Source: UBA1794 sp050946375 (GTDB lineage: Bacteria; Bacteroidota; Bacteroidia; Bacteroidales; Bacteroidaceae). Taken from it: DNA of 64,000 nucleotides. The notes below the pieces were generated by a model that worked only from the letters and a program-made list of their open reading frames with translations, was not told where the DNA came from and did no database searches. Shown here one piece after another: positions 7,916 to 17,080 of this stretch. The stretch covers positions 62,001 to 126,000 of the forward strand of contig JBMNUT010000002.1 of assembly GCA_050946375.1 (NCBI GenBank). The letters are read 5' to 3'. How positions within the stretch are numbered: position 1 is the stretch's first letter; each line of letters starts with the position of its first letter. Position numbers and translations under genes: made by a program.

Positions 7916-9241
7916 ATGCTCAAAGACCGCATCGACCGCCTCCGTCACTCCACCACCCTGCACCAGACCGCCACGCTCAGCGTCGGTACCGCCGGAGCGC
8001 AGCTCACCTCCGTGCTCGTATCACTGCTCCTTGCGCGGCTCTACACCCCCGCCGAATTCGGCGAGATGGGCGTATTCTCCAACTGCGCGGCCATACTGCT
8101 CATCCTGACCACCGGCGGATACGAATATGCCATCGTGCGCAGTCGCGACCGGGCCGAAGCCTCCAATCTGTTTGCCCTTACGGGAACCGTCGCAACCGCC
8201 TTCGCACTCCTGCTCGCAGCACTGTTTCTCGCGGCCGACCTCTGCGGATTGAGCCGGTTGGTGCCTATACCTTATAAATATATGCTGCCGCTCTACCTGC
8301 TGAGCGCCGCATTGCTCCAGATGCTCAACTACCTGAGCAACTACACCGAGGACTACCGGCGCATCGCCACCTCCGGCATTTCGCGCAGCCTCACGCAAGC
8401 CTTCTTCCGCATCGTACTCAGCTATGTGCCGAAAACCAACGGCCTTATCAGCGGAAGCATACTCGGCAACGTCGGCGCCTGCCTCAGCTACTGGCCCAAG
8501 CGCCACGCCATAGCCCGCGCCCTGCGGCAGCACGCCACGCGCAGCGCCATGGCACGCGCCGCGCGCCGCTACGCCAATTTTCCACGCTACCAGCTCCCTT
8601 CCGCACTGCTCAATAGCGCTTCCACCAGTCTGCCCGTGCTTTTCTTCGCCAACTTCTATGGAAACGAGAAAACAGGCTTCCTCACCATGACAATCGCCAT
8701 ACTCTATCTGCCCATCAGCTTCGTGAGTAACTCCGTAGGGCAGGTGTTTTACAAAAAAGCGGCAGCGCAACCCACCCAAAGTGCCCGCACTTTTGCCAAA
8801 AACCTGCTGGCCTTTTCCGGAATAGCGGCAGCGCTCATCTTCACCGCCCTCGTGCTCTGGCCCGGAGGCGAGCGCCTTTTCAGCCTGCTGCTCGGCCCCG
8901 AGTGGGAAACCGCCGGCCGTTATGCCGCACGCCTCTGCCCCTGGCTCATACTGACACTCTGCTTTTCGCCCATCAGCTTCATCTTCGACGCCAAAGACCG
9001 GCAGAAAACCGAGATGCACCTCAACCTTTTCCTCTTCCTCACCCGCATAGGCGTCATGCTCGTCGGCGGCTTTTTCCTCGCCGACGAGCACACCGTGGCC
9101 CTCTACGGCCTCGCCGGCGCCCTGCTGACCGCCACTATGGGCTACATCATACTGCGCATTCTCGAAACGCGCCCGCGCGTCCGCCGCCTCCTTGCTGCCC
9201 TCGTAGGCCTGATGCTCCTGCTCTGGTACCTCTGCCTGTAG
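7916..9241 (+). CDS. Polysaccharide/oligosaccharide flippase (MOP superfamily, Wzx-like)
   Basis: 441 residues with about 12-14 predicted membrane helices and no signal peptide. The N-terminal 'GTAGAQLTSVLVSLLLARLYTPAEFGEMGVFSN' is the characteristic first-helix pair of polysaccharide-synthesis flippases, and 'GPEWETAGRYAARLCPWLILTL' matches the late conserved segment. It should move a lipid-linked glycan across the inner membrane. No glycosyltransferases are next to it, so the cargo is unknown; the partial glycosyltransferase at the window start is 7.5 kb away on the other strand. It is the last gene of the dut operon. The repeat-derived QSARTFAKN segment lies in a loop before a late helix. 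Confidence 0.88.
   Translation: MLKDRIDRLRHSTTLHQTATLSVGTAGAQLTSVLVSLLLARLYTPAEFGEMGVFSNCAAILLILTTGGYEYAIVRSRDRAEASNLFALTGTVATAFALLLAALFLAADLCGLSRLVPIPYKYMLPLYLLSAALLQMLNYLSNYTEDYRRIATSGISRSLTQAFFRIVLSYVPKTNGLISGSILGNVGACLSYWPKRHAIARALRQHATRSAMARAARRYANFPRYQLPSALLNSASTSLPVLFFANFYGNEKTGFLTMTIAILYLPISFVSNSVGQVFYKKAAAQPTQSARTFAKNLLAFSGIAAALIFTALVLWPGGERLFSLLLGPEWETAGRYAARLCPWLILTLCFSPISFIFDAKDRQKTEMHLNLFLFLTRIGVMLVGGFFLADEHTVALYGLAGALLTATMGYIILRILETRPRVRRLLAALVGLMLLLWYLCL
8777..8820. repeat. Dispersed repeat, locus 5, in the flippase
   Basis: CAAAGTGCCCGCACTTTTGCCAAAAA followed by GGCCTTTTCCGG. It is read in the same frame as the other KSAGTF-type copies (S-A-R-T-F) and lies in an inter-helix loop. 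Confidence 0.7.
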
Positions 9242-9293
9242 CCCTCCGTCCGCCCCGCGCCGCCCCCGTCCGTCCTCTTCCGCGCCACATTCC

Positions 9294-9467
9294 GGAAAAA
9301 GCCTTGCATCTTTTCCCCGAAAGCCTTGCATGTTTTCCCGAAAAGTCCTGCATCTTCTTCCGAAAAGCCCTGCATCTTTTCCCCGAAAGTCTTGCCTGTT
9401 TTCCCGGAAACCTTACCCGTTTTTCCGGAAAGCCTTGCCTTTCTGCCCGATAAGTCCTACCTTTGTC
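9294..9467. repeat. Eight-unit tandem array of about 21-bp repeats
   Basis: Eight degenerate head-to-tail copies of GAAAAGCCTTGCATCTTTTCC (unit length 20-23 bp) begin near 9294, 9320, 9340, 9362, 9384, 9405, 9427 and 9449. This is the only long directly repeated form of the family in the window. The copies are not identical and have no spacers, so it is not a CRISPR. The last unit degenerates into TACCTTTG, a -7 element. Confidence 0.88.
9458..9465 (+). promoter_or_regulatory. -7 element TACCTTTG within the last array unit
   Basis: An exact TAnnTTTG match 37 bp before the start of the four-repeat lipoprotein gene. It is created by the eighth unit of the tandem array. No TTTG is seen at the -33 position. 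Confidence 0.5.
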
Positions 9468-9502
9468 CACAAGCGCCCCCACAGCGGCCCGACCCGAACG
9501 CC

Positions 9503-11248
9503 ATGAATACGAATCCCTTCCCCCGCCTCCTGCGCTACCTGCCCGCACTGCTCCTGCTCCTCGCGCTTGCCGCCTGCCGGAAAGAGACGCTCCCCGAAGG
9601 GGGAGAAGCCTTCCTCCGCTCCTTCTACCGCGCCTATGGCGAGGCCATATTGACTCCCGGCTCCGACCGCGGCGACTCGCTCCTGCGCGCCCACTGCACG
9701 GAGGCTTTTCGCCAGAAGCTCACCCGAATCGGGTACGATACCGGGGGCGACGCCCTGATTCGCGCGCAGGACTTCACGCCGCACGCCGTGCAAACCATCG
9801 AAACCCGCCCGCTGGACGAAGCGGGATGGTACGAAGTCACGTGGGAATGGCAGGAGGCTTCGCCGCAAACGCCGCCCGCCGACAACCGGGTGCGCCTGCC
9901 CGTCCGGCTGGAGTACAAGGACGAAGCGTGGAAAGTGGCCTTCGTCACGCCCCACGCCCTCGGCGAAGCCTACGGCGACACCCTCTTCTACCGCCCGGGC
10001 GAGGCCACTTTTGCCGTACACCCCAGCAACTCGCCGGGCGAATTCCTGCGCTCCTTCATCCAGACCTATGCTGCCATCTACGCCACCCTGCAAGCCAACC
10101 CTGAAAAGCGCTGCGCCACCCTGCGAAAGGCCTGGCTCACCGAGCGCGGACAGCGCCTCTTCAGGCAGGCAGCCGAGGCGGAACGCGCGGAGGGATACGC
10201 GGGTTACGACCTGCTGCTCGCCGGTTTCGACTACGACCGCCCACAGATTGCCCCAATCCGCATCGACTCGCTCGACAAAGCGGCCTTCGAAATCTTTTTT
10301 CCCCAGCGCTCCGCCCACCTCTATGCAACCCTCACCACGACAAACGGCAGCTTCCGCATCGACTCCATAGCCCGCTCCTACGACGAGACGCCGCTCCCCG
10401 ACAAGCGCGGGGCGCACTGGCTGCGCCGCTTCTACGAGGCCTATCTCGCAAACGAGCTGTCGTGGGAGCCCGAGGAGCAGGCCGAACGGCAATACAAGCG
10501 CATCCGCGACTCGCTGGAGCAGCACGGTTTGACGGAATTCATGCGGGACCACGTGCAAAGGATATGGCTCGAAGGCAGAGGCGACCTTGTCCCCATCAGC
10601 ATAACGCAGGAGTATGACAGCGCCATGCTCCGCACACTGCAGGTGAAGCCCATGGGCAATCGCTGGTTCAGCGTGCGCTACTGGTGGGACGAAGCGGACG
10701 TACTCCACAGCGAACCGCTGGAAATCGCCATCCACCTCAACGGAAAAGAGGGCGACTCCCTGCGCATCGACTACTTCAGCCCGCCGGGCAGCCCGATTTG
10801 CTACGGCGACAGCGCGTTCTACGAGCATCCCCTTGCCATCGAAGTGCGGCAGGACTCGCCCGAAGCCTTCCTCCGCTCCTTCTACCGCGCCTACACGATG
10901 GGCTACTGCTGCATAGGTCTGGCCGACCCGGCTGCCTACCGCGACTCGCTGCGCAGGCTGTATCTTACCGACCGCGCCCGCGCCGACTTCGAAGCCCCGC
11001 TCGACACACTTTACGATGTATATCCCGGCTACGACAGGCTTATAGATGCATATCTTTTCGAGCGCACGTGGCTGCCCAATGTGCAGATAGAACAGCAAAA
11101 CGGCCTTACCTTCACCTTCCAATGCCCCGGCATCAGTACGATATGGGGCAATGGCCCCGTCCACCTGCGCCTTGCGGCCACCCGCGAGGGATACCGCATC
11201 GACGCCATCGGAAACGACGGGGAACAGGCGGGAAGCGGCACACCCTGA
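9503..11248 (+). CDS. Lipoprotein with four tandem DUF3828/NTF2-like repeats
   Basis: 581 residues. Signal peptide with lipobox LALAAC (Cys25). Four homologous segments start near residues 34, 178, 305 and 453, each opening with a version of EAFLRSFYRAY: 'GEAFLRSFYRAYGE', 'GEFLRSFIQTYAAIY', 'HWLRRFYEAYLANE' and 'EAFLRSFYRAYTMG'. Each carries a mid-segment 'YD..I...RIDS' or similar. Segment length of about 130-150 and the helix-first pattern resemble DUF3828, a cone-shaped NTF2-like fold, but I call the family with caution. The frame is open back through the tandem array; the ATG at 9503 is chosen for its lipoprotein signal. The function is unknown. It is monocistronic, followed by repeat locus 7. 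Confidence 0.8.
   Translation: MNTNPFPRLLRYLPALLLLLALAACRKETLPEGGEAFLRSFYRAYGEAILTPGSDRGDSLLRAHCTEAFRQKLTRIGYDTGGDALIRAQDFTPHAVQTIETRPLDEAGWYEVTWEWQEASPQTPPADNRVRLPVRLEYKDEAWKVAFVTPHALGEAYGDTLFYRPGEATFAVHPSNSPGEFLRSFIQTYAAIYATLQANPEKRCATLRKAWLTERGQRLFRQAAEAERAEGYAGYDLLLAGFDYDRPQIAPIRIDSLDKAAFEIFFPQRSAHLYATLTTTNGSFRIDSIARSYDETPLPDKRGAHWLRRFYEAYLANELSWEPEEQAERQYKRIRDSLEQHGLTEFMRDHVQRIWLEGRGDLVPISITQEYDSAMLRTLQVKPMGNRWFSVRYWWDEADVLHSEPLEIAIHLNGKEGDSLRIDYFSPPGSPICYGDSAFYEHPLAIEVRQDSPEAFLRSFYRAYTMGYCCIGLADPAAYRDSLRRLYLTDRARADFEAPLDTLYDVYPGYDRLIDAYLFERTWLPNVQIEQQNGLTFTFQCPGISTIWGNGPVHLRLAATREGYRIDAIGNDGEQAGSGTP
9605..9636 (+). repeat. 32-bp direct repeat within the lipoprotein gene (second copy 10862-10893)
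   Basis: The 32 bases encoding EAFLRSFYRA are identical in segments 1 and 4 of the lipoprotein gene, including every third base, while the rest of the two segments has diverged widely. Confidence 0.9.
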
Positions 11249-11272
11249 CCCGCCCCGCGCCGCCACTCTGCG

Positions 11273-11338
11273 GGAAAAGTGCAGGCACTTTTTCCATAAA
11301 GTGGCAAGACTTTTTGGAGAAAGCGGCAAGACTTTTCG
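11273..11338. repeat. Dispersed repeat, locus 7
   Basis: Three units starting 25 bp after the lipoprotein stop: the palindrome AAAAGTGC-AG-GCACTTTT at 11275-11292, then two 'GTGGCAAGACTTTTTGGAGAAA'-type units. The first may end transcription of the lipoprotein gene. Confidence 0.8.
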
Positions 11339-11352
11339 TTTTATGATGCAAA

Positions 11353-11379
11353 TTTCGTTATCTTTGCTTACGCAAAGAA
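11353..11379 (+). promoter_or_regulatory. Promoter with TATCTTTG and CTTTGC-TTAC-GCAAAG palindrome
   Basis: A -7 element (11359-11366) overlaps a palindrome at 11362-11377. The same 27 bases with two changes recur at 41961-41987 before the RluA gene. The leader to the GH51-GH43 start is about 100 nt. Confidence 0.6.
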
Positions 11380-11474
11380 AGAATGCGACCCGGCAGCCCG
11401 CGGCGGACAACGCCCGGCAGTTACAGCTTCGCAACCCTTATCAAACTCGACGTTCACTTAACTAATTTAAAGCC

Positions 11475-14400
11475 ATGATTCATCGTTTTTCCCTAAAGAG
11501 AGCCTTTCTTCCGCTTTTGTTCTGCGGAATCGGCAGCTTTACCGCATCGGGGCAGGTCACTCTGAACATCGATGCCGGCCAGCGCGGCGCCACTATCGGC
11601 GAACGCCACTATGGCATTTTTTTCGAGGAGATTAACCACGCCGGCGACGGCGGCCTCTATGCCGAACTCATCCAGAACCGTTCGTTCGAAGACAATGCGG
11701 GAAACCCCGACCACTGGCAGGCCGTGGGCAAAGCCGGCATGAGTCTCGTCACGCAGGGCCTGATGAACGAAGCACAGGAGCATGCCCTGCAAGTAGAACT
11801 CACGGCCTCCGGCGACGGAATCAGCAACGAAGGCTTCTGGGGCATCCACGTGGTAAACGGACAGACCTACCGCCTTTCGTTCTGGATTAAGGCCGCTTCC
11901 GGCTCCTACGACGGCACCCTCACGGCCGAGCTGCAAGACGCCGACGGCACTCCGCTGGGCAGCACGCCCGTCAGCGTAGAGGCTACGGAAGAATGGAGCA
12001 AGGTGACGGCCGAAATTACAGCCACCAGCGACGCCAACGCCGGCCGGTTCGCACTGACCGCCTCGAAGCCCGGAACGATTTGCCTCGACATGGTCAGCCT
12101 CTTCCCACCCACTTTCAACGGAAGGGAGAATGGCTGCCGCATCGATCTGGCAGAGAAACTGGCCGCAATGAAGCCTGCTTTCGTGCGCTTCCCCGGCGGT
12201 TGCTTTGTGGAGGGCATATATGCCAACGAAAAGACAAACCGTTTTGAATGGAAGAAGACCATCGGCCCGATAGAGGAGCGCCCCGGCCACATGAACCAGA
12301 ACTGGGGTTACCGGGTAACGGATGGACTTGGCTTCCACGAACTGCTCCAATTGACAGAAGACCTTGGGGCAGAGCCGCTGTTCGTAGTAAATATGGGCAT
12401 GGGGCACGGCTGGTATGAGGAATACACGCAGATCGGCGAGTACATTCAGGAGGCACTCGACGCAATAGAGTACTGCAACGGCGACGCAACCACTACCAAA
12501 TGGGGCGCACTGCGCGCCGCAAACGGGCATCCGGAGCCCTTCAATCTGAAATTGATAGAGATCGGTAACGAAAACTACAACTTCACTTCGGAAAACAACA
12601 GCGACCAAAGCGACCACTATGCAGAACGCTACTACCAGTTCTACACGGCCATCAAGGAAAAGTACCCGGACATAACCGTCATAGGCAACGTGGAAGCGTG
12701 GGGAACCGACAACCCCAGCTGGCGGAACGCCTACCCGGTGGACGCAGTAGACGAGCACTACTACCGAAACCCGGCCTGGTTTGTCAACCAGTACAGCAAG
12801 TATGATTCATACAGCCGCTCCAATTATAAAATATATGTAGGCGAATACGCCGTAACCCAAGACTTCGGCGTAAACGGCAACCTCAACGCCGCGCTGGGCG
12901 AGGCCGTGTTTATGCAAGGAATGGAGAACAATTCCGATATTTGCATCATGAATAGCTACGCTCCGATATTCGTAAATGAAAATAACGCCGTATGGCGTCC
13001 GGACATGATACGCTTCAACAGCTACACGAGCTATGGCACTCCCTCGTACTACGTGCAGCAACTGTTCCCGAACAACGTGGGAAAACAAAATGTCAAGTGG
13101 ACGGAAGAGAACAACCGCATGCAGTCTACGGCCAACCAGATAGGCCTGAGCACGTGGCTCACCAGCGCTACGTTTGACAACGTGCAGGTCACCACGCCGG
13201 AAGGCACGGTACTCTTCTCCGACGACTTCTCGTCGGCCAAGCCGGAGTGGCAGACCAACGGCGGCGGGAACTGGGGCATTTCGGGCGGAGCGCTTCAGCA
13301 GACGAACACCAGCGTCGAAGGTCCCATCTACGCCTGCACCGCCAAATGGACAGGCGACAGCTACATTTACGAAGTAGATGCTACCAAAAACAGCGGAGCC
13401 GAGGGCTTCCTCATCGTTTTCAACTACGAAGACGACCAAAACTACTGCTGGTGGAACCTGGGCGGCTGGGGCAACACGCAACATGGCGTAGAGGTTTGTA
13501 CCAACGGCAACAAGACTACGGTAGCTTCCACTAGCGGTTCGCTCGAAACGGGACGCACTTATCACATAAAGATTCACGTATCCGACACACACATACGGTG
13601 CTATCTGGACAATGTGCTGATACATGACTTCAATCTCCCCATACAACGCAAGATTTACGTCTCGTCCAACATCGACGACGAGGCCGGTATTCTGTATCTC
13701 AAGCTCGTGAATCCGAACGCGACGCCACAGACTGCAACCATAAACCTGGCGAATGCCACGATTACCGACGGCAGTTCGGTCATCGTGCTGAGCGGCAACG
13801 ACGGAATGGATGAGAACAGTCTGGAAAATCCCGACCGCGTTACTCCCAAAGAGAGCGCCCTGGACGGCATATCGGGCCAGCAGTTCACCTACGAAGTACC
13901 TGCCTATTCGCTCCATATCCTGCGCCTGAAAGTCGACAACGTGCAGCTCGCACCGGGAAAAGAGGCTGCCGAACTGCCGGAAGCCCTGGTGCAATATTCC
14001 TTCGGAGGCAGCACGCCGGCCGACGACAGCGGGCAATTTACGGGCAAGTTGCAAGGCAATGCGGCAATAGTGGAGATGAACGACGGAAACAAGGCCCTCT
14101 TTACGGGAACAGCGATGCCGCAAAGCGGCTATCTCGACTTGGGAACCGACCTCGCGAGGCAAGTCTTGAGCGAATTGACGGGCGACTATTCCGTATCGGT
14201 AGACCTGCTTTTGCCGGAAACGGGCAGCCTCAACCAATACTGCTGGGCATACTCCTTTGCCAACGGTACGGACCAATACCTCGGAATGGTGAACACTTCA
14301 GGCAATACCAACTGGTATTATACGATTAAAGACATTGAGGGCAGCACAAATGTGGCTGCCCTCAATGGTCTCTCCTATGGCACTTGGCACAATTTGCTCT

Positions 14401-16811
14401 ACGTGCAGAACGGAAACATGGGGCAGTTGTACGTAAACGGGCAGCTGACGGGCGAAAACGACGTGCGCCAACGGCCGGCCGACATAGCCCAATCCATCAC
14501 CGAAGCCACGCTCGGACGCTCACCCTTTGCCGAAGACGCGCTGATGAGCGGCGTCTTTTTCGACAACTTCCGCATCTACGGAGAGGCACTGCAGCCCGAA
14601 CAGGCACAAACCCTCTACGCACAAGCCCGAAAGTTATCGACCGCATCGGACGAGACTACCCGCCTGGCCGACAATGACGAGCTGGAAAACTTCCTGAAGA
14701 AGTTCAATTTCCTGCACGCCACCACCACTTTGCCCGAAACCACCCAAGGCGAAACCGCAATCAGCTGGACCTTTGTCCCCACTGCGGAAGCGGAAGGAAC
14801 AATCTCACTGGAGGGCAACGAGCTGAAGGTAGAGCGTTTGCCCCAAAACGGGCAGCCCCTGACGGCCGGACTGCTGACGGCCACCCTGCAAAGCCCCGGC
14901 GGCGAGGCAACCACGATGACGCAGCAAGTGACCATAGCGCCTGATGATAACCGCTACGGCTACCTCTATTGCTTCATGAACTCCGCATCGGAAATCACAA
15001 ACTTCGCCCTCGGCACCAAAGAGGAGCAAGGGAAACTTTTCAACGTGCTGCTGAACGGCACAGAAGTCTTCGACACCGAGCAAATTGCCGCCATAGAACA
15101 CGGCACGCGCGACGCATATATCGGACGGGGCGAAGGGGAAGACGGATATTTCATAGCCACTACCGACATGAAGGTGCAGACTTCGGGCGTATGGCACAAC
15201 CGCGGTATCGATTTGGTGCGCTCCAAAGACCTGATTCACTGGGAGAGTTCGAGCTTCGACTTTACCCTTGGGAAAAAACAGTTTGCGGATTCCACCGAAA
15301 CGACCGGCATTTACAACACAGACGAAGAGTATGCGCGCATAAACCGCGTGTGGGCACCGCAATTAATCTGGGACAAAGACTACAACCAGGGCCAGGGCGG
15401 CTACTTAGTCTACTACTCCCTGCTTTCGAGCAACGAGGGCGACACGCACGACCGCATCTTCTATTCCTACACCGACCGCGAGTTCCGGACACTCACGCAG
15501 CCGCGCCTGCTCTTCGACCCGGGGGTAGCCGTCATCGACGCCGACATTATCTACAACCCCTACGACAGTCTTTACCACATGTTCTACAAGCGTGAAGGAG
15601 CGAGCGGCACGGCACGCGGCATTTACGAAGCCACCAGCGAACGACTCACCGGCGGAACATGGACCGACATACTGCACATTACGAACGAGGGCGGCGAGCT
15701 TGTGGAAGGACCGACGGCCGTACGCCGCATCAACGAAGACACTTACAACCTGTACTACATGCGTTATTCCGGAGGCAGTGCCTACAAATACTGCGAGACC
15801 GACCACTTGGGGCTGAATGTGTCGTTCGCTTCGCCGTTACAAGGGACGGGCGCGTTCCAGCACGGCTCCGTTATGACCGTAACCGAAGAGGAATACACGA
15901 TATTGAAGGCCTGGAACGACATCGAGGCCCTGCGCCCCTACATCGAAACGATGCAGGCCGAGAGCGGAAGCGAGATATTTACCCGCGCACTCGCCCAGGC
16001 CGACGAGGCACTGGCGCTGACCTCCATTGACGAACTGGCAACGGCTCTGCCCGCAGCCTACGAGGCCATGAAGCAATCCACCAGGGACTACATCGACGAA
16101 CTCTGCTCGGGCACACTGCCGGAGGGCGGCGCAGACCTGACTTTCCTGCTCGAAAATCCCGACTTCACCGAAGGCAGCGCCGGATGGAGCGGCACCTCCT
16201 TCACACAAGCCACGGCGGGCGTAGCCGAATTCTACGACAAAACGTTCGACGCCTACCAGCTATTGACCGACATGCCGGCAGGCACGTACCGCTTCGAGTG
16301 CCAGGGTTTCTACCGTTACGGCGACTATGGCGAAGCATACCCCATGCACATCAACGGAACGGAGCGCATCTTGTCCAGCATCTACCTCAACGACTGCGCC
16401 GAACCCTTCCTCTCCCTGTTCGACGACAATACGCCCTACACCTACAGCCCCTACACTTATCCCAACGACGTATGGAGTGCCAACAGCGCCTTCAATGCCG
16501 ACCGCCAGTACCGGGGCAACTCCGTAGAATGCACGCTGCAGGAACGGGGCGACCTGCGGCTGGGAGTCGTACAAAGCGAGTACCGCTACCACGACTGGAC
16601 ATGCTTCGATAACTTCAGACTCTACTACATCGGCGACGGCTCGACCGACGGTATTTCCGCCCCGCAGCAAGACGCCGCCACGCCGCAGGCGGTAGACGTC
16701 TACACAATCGACGGACTGCTCCTGCGCAAGGCCGTACGCCCTGCCGAAGCCGTGCAGGGACTTCCCAAAGGCATCTACATCGTAGGCGCGCAAAAGGTAG
16801 TCATCGACTGA
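11475..16811 (+). CDS. Bifunctional GH51 + GH43 arabinan/arabinoxylan-degrading enzyme
   Basis: 1778 residues, secreted (cleavage after about residue 25, ...FTASG-Q). Domains in order: a GH51 alpha-L-arabinofuranosidase region with an N-terminal CBM-like domain (to about 560), acid/base E366 in 'IEIGNEN' and nucleophile E457 in 'VGEYAV'; an inserted concanavalin/3-keto-disaccharide-hydrolase-like domain (about 575-730) and the GH51 C-terminal beta domain; a LamG-like domain (about 840-1050); an atrophied-Ig-like segment; a GH43 beta-propeller (about 1155-1475) with candidate base D1213 ('RDAYIGR'), pKa modulator D1357 ('VIDADI') and acid E1411 ('LVEGPT'); a helical spacer; a CBM-like domain; and a 'YTIDGLLLRK...PKGIYIV' tail. 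No SusC/SusD pair is nearby. Confidence 0.92.
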   Translation: MIHRFSLKRAFLPLLFCGIGSFTASGQVTLNIDAGQRGATIGERHYGIFFEEINHAGDGGLYAELIQNRSFEDNAGNPDHWQAVGKAGMSLVTQGLMNEAQEHALQVELTASGDGISNEGFWGIHVVNGQTYRLSFWIKAASGSYDGTLTAELQDADGTPLGSTPVSVEATEEWSKVTAEITATSDANAGRFALTASKPGTICLDMVSLFPPTFNGRENGCRIDLAEKLAAMKPAFVRFPGGCFVEGIYANEKTNRFEWKKTIGPIEERPGHMNQNWGYRVTDGLGFHELLQLTEDLGAEPLFVVNMGMGHGWYEEYTQIGEYIQEALDAIEYCNGDATTTKWGALRAANGHPEPFNLKLIEIGNENYNFTSENNSDQSDHYAERYYQFYTAIKEKYPDITVIGNVEAWGTDNPSWRNAYPVDAVDEHYYRNPAWFVNQYSKYDSYSRSNYKIYVGEYAVTQDFGVNGNLNAALGEAVFMQGMENNSDICIMNSYAPIFVNENNAVWRPDMIRFNSYTSYGTPSYYVQQLFPNNVGKQNVKWTEENNRMQSTANQIGLSTWLTSATFDNVQVTTPEGTVLFSDDFSSAKPEWQTNGGGNWGISGGALQQTNTSVEGPIYACTAKWTGDSYIYEVDATKNSGAEGFLIVFNYEDDQNYCWWNLGGWGNTQHGVEVCTNGNKTTVASTSGSLETGRTYHIKIHVSDTHIRCYLDNVLIHDFNLPIQRKIYVSSNIDDEAGILYLKLVNPNATPQTATINLANATITDGSSVIVLSGNDGMDENSLENPDRVTPKESALDGISGQQFTYEVPAYSLHILRLKVDNVQLAPGKEAAELPEALVQYSFGGSTPADDSGQFTGKLQGNAAIVEMNDGNKALFTGTAMPQSGYLDLGTDLARQVLSELTGDYSVSVDLLLPETGSLNQYCWAYSFANGTDQYLGMVNTSGNTNWYYTIKDIEGSTNVAALNGLSYGTWHNLLYVQNGNMGQLYVNGQLTGENDVRQRPADIAQSITEATLGRSPFAEDALMSGVFFDNFRIYGEALQPEQAQTLYAQARKLSTASDETTRLADNDELENFLKKFNFLHATTTLPETTQGETAISWTFVPTAEAEGTISLEGNELKVERLPQNGQPLTAGLLTATLQSPGGEATTMTQQVTIAPDDNRYGYLYCFMNSASEITNFALGTKEEQGKLFNVLLNGTEVFDTEQIAAIEHGTRDAYIGRGEGEDGYFIATTDMKVQTSGVWHNRGIDLVRSKDLIHWESSSFDFTLGKKQFADSTETTGIYNTDEEYARINRVWAPQLIWDKDYNQGQGGYLVYYSLLSSNEGDTHDRIFYSYTDREFRTLTQPRLLFDPGVAVIDADIIYNPYDSLYHMFYKREGASGTARGIYEATSERLTGGTWTDILHITNEGGELVEGPTAVRRINEDTYNLYYMRYSGGSAYKYCETDHLGLNVSFASPLQGTGAFQHGSVMTVTEEEYTILKAWNDIEALRPYIETMQAESGSEIFTRALAQADEALALTSIDELATALPAAYEAMKQSTRDYIDELCSGTLPEGGADLTFLLENPDFTEGSAGWSGTSFTQATAGVAEFYDKTFDAYQLLTDMPAGTYRFECQGFYRYGDYGEAYPMHINGTERILSSIYLNDCAEPFLSLFDDNTPYTYSPYTYPNDVWSANSAFNADRQYRGNSVECTLQERGDLRLGVVQSEYRYHDWTCFDNFRLYYIGDGSTDGISAPQQDAATPQAVDVYTIDGLLLRKAVRPAEAVQGLPKGIYIVGAQKVVID

Positions 16812-16820
16812 ACTTTTCCT

Positions 16821-16897
16821 GCAAGGCGACTGGCAAAAAGCCTTGCATCAAACGGCAAAAAGCCCTGCCCCTTTTTTCGAGAAGCGGCAGGGCTTTT
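16821..16897 (+). terminator. Double hairpin terminator after the GH51-GH43 gene (repeat locus 8)
   Basis: The first hairpin, GCAAGGC...GCCTTGC (16821-16827/16840-16846), begins 10 bp after the stop. The second, AAAAGCCCTGCC/GGCAGGGCTTTT (16858-16869/16886-16897), has a 12-bp perfect stem ending in TTTT. Both are built from the dispersed repeat. Confidence 0.75.
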
Positions 16898-17080
16898 CCG
16901 TGAGAAACAGTAGAAGAAATTTAAAAAGAATGTAATCACCAGTACATCGGCCTTTATACAGTCTCCCCGCTCCGCAGCCACCTGCAAACAGAAAATCCGG
17001 CCCTTTGCCCGTTTCTACAAAAACTTTTCTGTACATTCGCAGCCGTACTGTCCGTAATATCCTAAAGCAGAAAGAAATAA

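Noticed and set aside
9294..9467. CRISPR-like array
   Set aside because: Units are contiguous without unique spacers, 20-23 bp and degenerate; no cas genes in the window.
9413..11434. 673-codon open frame on the minus strand opposite the four-repeat lipoprotein
   Set aside because: No recognisable protein pattern; GC-rich codon use keeps the antisense frame open. The plus strand has a lipobox and internal domain repeats.
16640..16811. Type IX secretion sorting domain at the C termini of the two giant secreted proteins
   Set aside because: The 'DG...GIYIV' tail is widespread in Bacteroidales hydrolases, including species without type IX secretion; no por/spr genes are in the window.
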